The notes below the pieces were generated by a model. It made no database searches. It was not told the DNA's origin and was given only the letters and a program-made list of their open reading frames with translations. Both the position numbers and the translations under genes were made by a program. A DNA stretch of 64,000 nucleotides from Winogradskyella jejuensis. GTDB lineage: Bacteria; Bacteroidota; Bacteroidia; Flavobacteriales; Flavobacteriaceae. Below, one piece after another: positions 61,988 to 64,000 of the stretch; the first letter of the stretch is position 1; each line of letters opens with the position of its first letter. Location of the stretch: assembly GCF_900129745.1 (NCBI RefSeq), contig NZ_FQWS01000002.1, positions 806,001-870,000 on the forward strand, in the 5' to 3' direction.

Positions 61988-62860
61988 ATGAGCGTTTTAG
62001 TCAATAAAGATTCAAAAATAATTGTTCAAGGTTTTACAGGTAGTGAAGGTACCTTTCACGCTAGTCAAATGATTGAATATGGTACTAATGTTGTAGGTGG
62101 TGTTACGCCAGGTAAAGGTGGGCAAACTCACTTAGATAGACCTGTTTTTAATACAGTTTCTGAAGCTGTTGAGAAAGTAGGAGCAGATACAACAATTATA
62201 TTTGTACCACCAGCATTTGCGGCTGATGCAATTATGGAAGCTGCAGATGCAGGTATCAAAGTTATTATTACGATTACTGAAGGTATCCCTGTTGCAGATA
62301 TGATTAAAGCTGCTGATTACATAAAAGATAGAGACTGCCGTTTAGTTGGTCCTAACTGCCCAGGTGTTATTACTCCAGGTGAAGCTAAAGTTGGTATTAT
62401 GCCAGGATTTGTTTTCAAATCTGGTAAAGTAGGTATTGTTTCAAAATCAGGTACTTTAACTTATGAAGCTGCTGACCAAGTAGTAAAACAAGGATTAGGA
62501 ATTACAACAGCAATCGGTATTGGTGGTGACCCAATTATTGGTACCACGACTAAAGAAGCTGTTGAGTTACTAATCAATGATTCAGAGACTGAAGCTGTAG
62601 TCATGATTGGAGAAATAGGAGGACAGTTAGAAGCAGATGCAGCGCAATGGTACAAAGACTCAGGAAGTAAGAAGCCGGTTGTAGGTTTTATTGCAGGTGA
62701 AACTGCACCAGCAGGACGTACAATGGGGCACGCGGGAGCGATTGTAGGTGGTAGTGATGATACTGCCCAAGCCAAAAAGAAGATCATGAGAGAATGTGGT
62801 ATTCACGTAGTAGATTCTCCAGCAGAAATAGGAAAGAAAGTAGCCGAAGTACTTGGCTAA
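61988..62860 (+). CDS. sucD: Succinyl-CoA synthetase subunit alpha
   Basis: 290 residues. TCA-cycle enzyme making ATP or GTP from succinyl-CoA with SucC. The CoA-binding Rossmann domain ([22 protein letters not shown]) is followed by the ligase domain with the phosphohistidine His248 in GHAGAIVGG and [16 protein letters not shown]. Length is standard. sucC is not adjacent, as is common in Bacteroidetes. Confidence 0.96.
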   Translation: MSVLVNKDSKIIVQGFTGSEGTFHASQMIEYGTNVVGGVTPGKGGQTHLDRPVFNTVSEAVEKVGADTTIIFVPPAFAADAIMEAADAGIKVIITITEGIPVADMIKAADYIKDRDCRLVGPNCPGVITPGEAKVGIMPGFVFKSGKVGIVSKSGTLTYEAADQVVKQGLGITTAIGIGGDPIIGTTTKEAVELLINDSETEAVVMIGEIGGQLEADAAQWYKDSGSKKPVVGFIAGETAPAGRTMGHAGAIVGGSDDTAQAKKKIMRECGIHVVDSPAEIGKKVAEVLG

Positions 62861-62880
62861 GCTAAATAACATTACTGTTA

Positions 62881-62911
62881 AAAACCTTACAAAATCTTGT
62901 AAGGTTTTTTT
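62881..62911 (+). terminator. Rho-independent terminator after sucD
   Basis: AAAACCTTACAA and TTGTAAGGTTTT form a 12-bp stem with an AATC loop, followed by a T run. Confidence 0.9.
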
Positions 62912-62912
62912 A

Positions 62913-62941
62913 TTTGATGCAATTTGTAATTTATATCTTTG
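62913..62941 (+). promoter_or_regulatory. fabG promoter with -33 and -7 elements
   Basis: TTTG (62913-62916), a 17-nt spacer and TATCTTTG (62934-62941) match the Bacteroidetes TTTG-N17-TAnnTTTG promoter exactly, 28 nt before the fabG ATG. Confidence 0.7.
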
Positions 62942-62969
62942 AGTTACATATAAACAACTATTCAATCAC

Positions 62970-63716
62970 ATGAAATTATTAGAAGGTAAAACCGCAATTA
63001 TAACAGGAGCTTCTCGAGGAATTGGTAAGGGTATTGCAGAAGTTTTTGCAGAACATGGTGCTAATGTAGCATTTACATATAGCTCATCTGTCGAGGCAGC
63101 AAATGCTTTAGAAGCAGATTTAAATTCAAAAGGAATAAAAGCAAAAGGATACCAGAGTAATGCAGCAAATTTTGATGATGCACAAAAATTGGCTGAAGAT
63201 GTTTTAGCAGAATTCGGAAGTATTGACATATTAGTTAATAATGCAGGGATTACAAAAGATAATCTCCTCATGCGTATGGGCGAGGAAGATTTTGACAAGG
63301 TTATTGAAGTTAACTTGAAGTCTGTATTTAATATGACAAAAGCTGTGCAACGCACCATGCTAAAACAACGTAAAGGCTCAATTATTAATATGAGTTCTGT
63401 TGTAGGCGTAAAAGGAAATGCTGGTCAGACAAACTATGCAGCATCTAAAGCAGGAATCATTGGATTTTCTAAATCTGTAGCCTTAGAGTTAGGGTCACGT
63501 AATATTAGAAGTAACGTCATTGCACCAGGTTTTATAGAAACTGAAATGACGGCTAAATTAGATGAAGAAACCGTAAAAGGGTGGAGAGCTGCCATTCCAC
63601 TAAAACGTGGAGGTACACCAGAAGATATAGCAAATGCTTGCGTGTATTTAGCTAGTGACTTAAGTGCCTATGTTACTGGTCAAACACTCAATGTAGATGG
63701 TGGAATGTTAACCTAA
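62970..63716 (+). CDS. fabG: 3-Oxoacyl-ACP reductase
   Basis: 248-residue SDR enzyme reducing 3-oxoacyl-ACP with NADPH in fatty acid synthesis. Cofactor motif TGASRGIG (12-19), NNAGI, and the catalytic triad Ser143, Tyr156, Lys160 (INMSS...YAASK) are intact; the C-terminal GFIETEMTAKL and GQTLNVDGGML are typical. The gene has its own promoter and is followed by a secreted-protein gene 12 nt on. Confidence 0.94.
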   Translation: MKLLEGKTAIITGASRGIGKGIAEVFAEHGANVAFTYSSSVEAANALEADLNSKGIKAKGYQSNAANFDDAQKLAEDVLAEFGSIDILVNNAGITKDNLLMRMGEEDFDKVIEVNLKSVFNMTKAVQRTMLKQRKGSIINMSSVVGVKGNAGQTNYAASKAGIIGFSKSVALELGSRNIRSNVIAPGFIETEMTAKLDEETVKGWRAAIPLKRGGTPEDIANACVYLASDLSAYVTGQTLNVDGGMLT

Positions 63717-63728
63717 ACAATACTAAAA

Positions 63729-64000
63729 ATGAAGAAAATCCTTCTAATAGCCCTAATATTTAGCGCATCAATAAACGGCTTTAGTCAAGATGCCGGACAG
63801 CATGGAGAAGAATCAAATTCATCTGCTGTTGTTACAAATGTACCCAACGGTTGGGTAAAGTATAAATCAGAAGAATTAGCAGTAACCGCAATATTTCCTG
63901 CTACTCCAAAAGAATCTGTTCAGAAGGTACAAACGGCAGTTGGGAGTCTAGACATGCACATGGTAATGTATGCACCATTGATGAGCGGTGATGACAATGC
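63729..64000 (+). CDS. Secreted protein, 3' truncated by window edge
   Basis: ATG at 63729 opens a frame that runs past base 64000; about 90 residues are visible. A signal peptide (MKKILLIALIFSASINGFSQ) is followed by a mature region with WVKYKSEELAVTAIFPATPK and MHMVMYAPLMSG. No family recognised. It starts 12 nt after fabG, so it is probably co-transcribed. Confidence 0.7.
   Translation, partial: MKKILLIALIFSASINGFSQDAGQHGEESNSSAVVTNVPNGWVKYKSEELAVTAIFPATPKESVQKVQTAVGSLDMHMVMYAPLMSGDDN

Noticed and set aside
1-64000. tRNA, rRNA, CRISPR array, transposase, prophage
   Set aside because: No cloverleaf-like sequence, direct-repeat array or mobile-element gene was seen; short tRNA-like folds cannot be fully excluded by eye.

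Overview
The window is a gene-dense, AT-rich chromosomal segment of a Bacteroidota bacterium, most likely a marine Flavobacteriaceae. The evidence is the gene content (PorX-type regulator, fused LpxC/FabZ, ParE-ParC locus, bacteroidetal LptD, LytTR and BatA-type genes), the near absence of Shine-Dalgarno sequences, and repeated TAnnTTTG -7 promoter elements a few tens of bases before many start codons. I found no rRNA, tRNA, CRISPR array, transposase, integrase or phage gene.

Layout. 1-4.7 kb: topoisomerase IV (parE, cut by the window edge, and parC) with an unrelated secreted-protein gene wedged between. 4.7-10.5 kb: pirin, TerC, a lipoprotein, an XRE regulator divergent from an M14 peptidase across a 302-bp intergenic region full of palindromes, an Lrp/AsnC regulator, DinB. 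10.5-18.4 kb: uvrA, a sigma factor with a 47-aa ORF, nth, bcp, a large conserved unknown and a PhnP-like hydrolase. 18.3-22.5 kb: a leftward operon of BatA-domain protein, a dihydroorotase homologue lacking its metal motif, a small membrane protein and an esterase. 22.6-32.2 kb: glycosyltransferase, M61 and S10 peptidases, a GAF histidine kinase, a LytS/LytTR pair and a phosphoesterase. 32.2-34.6 kb: two lipoprotein ORFs each ending in the same 13-nt sequence that opens a nested imperfect hairpin, resembling integron cassettes. 34.6-43.6 kb: ridA, lptD, an N-acetylmuramoyl-L-alanine amidase gene interrupted by an in-frame TAG, mlaD and a split HdrC/HdrB-like iron-sulfur pair. 43.7-53.7 kb: serB, two related secreted proteins (one with a long Arg/Ser/Thr tail), aroB, proline dehydrogenase, alanine dehydrogenase, tsaE. 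53.8-64 kb: porX, an HD hydrolase, then lpxD-lpxC/fabZ-lpxA-efp-second lpxD, sucD, fabG and the start of a secreted protein.

How the genes work together. Much of the right half builds the outer membrane: LpxA, LpxC and LpxD make the lipid A precursor, FabZ and FabG supply acyl chains, LptD inserts LPS, MlaD moves phospholipids, and the amidase trims peptidoglycan. PorX ties the locus to type IX secretion control. The rest is housekeeping: DNA topology and repair (ParCE, UvrA, EndoIII), amino-acid metabolism (SerB, AroB, proline and alanine dehydrogenases) and peroxide defence.

The points most worth a second look are the in-frame stop in the amidase, the attC-like hairpins at 33.5 and 34.5 kb, the array of TTACA-N2-TGTAA sites between the XRE regulator and the M14 peptidase, the metal-site-less dihydroorotase, and three small ORFs (14132, 53052 on the minus strand, 59047). 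All functional statements rest on motif reading and recall of protein families; no database search was run.
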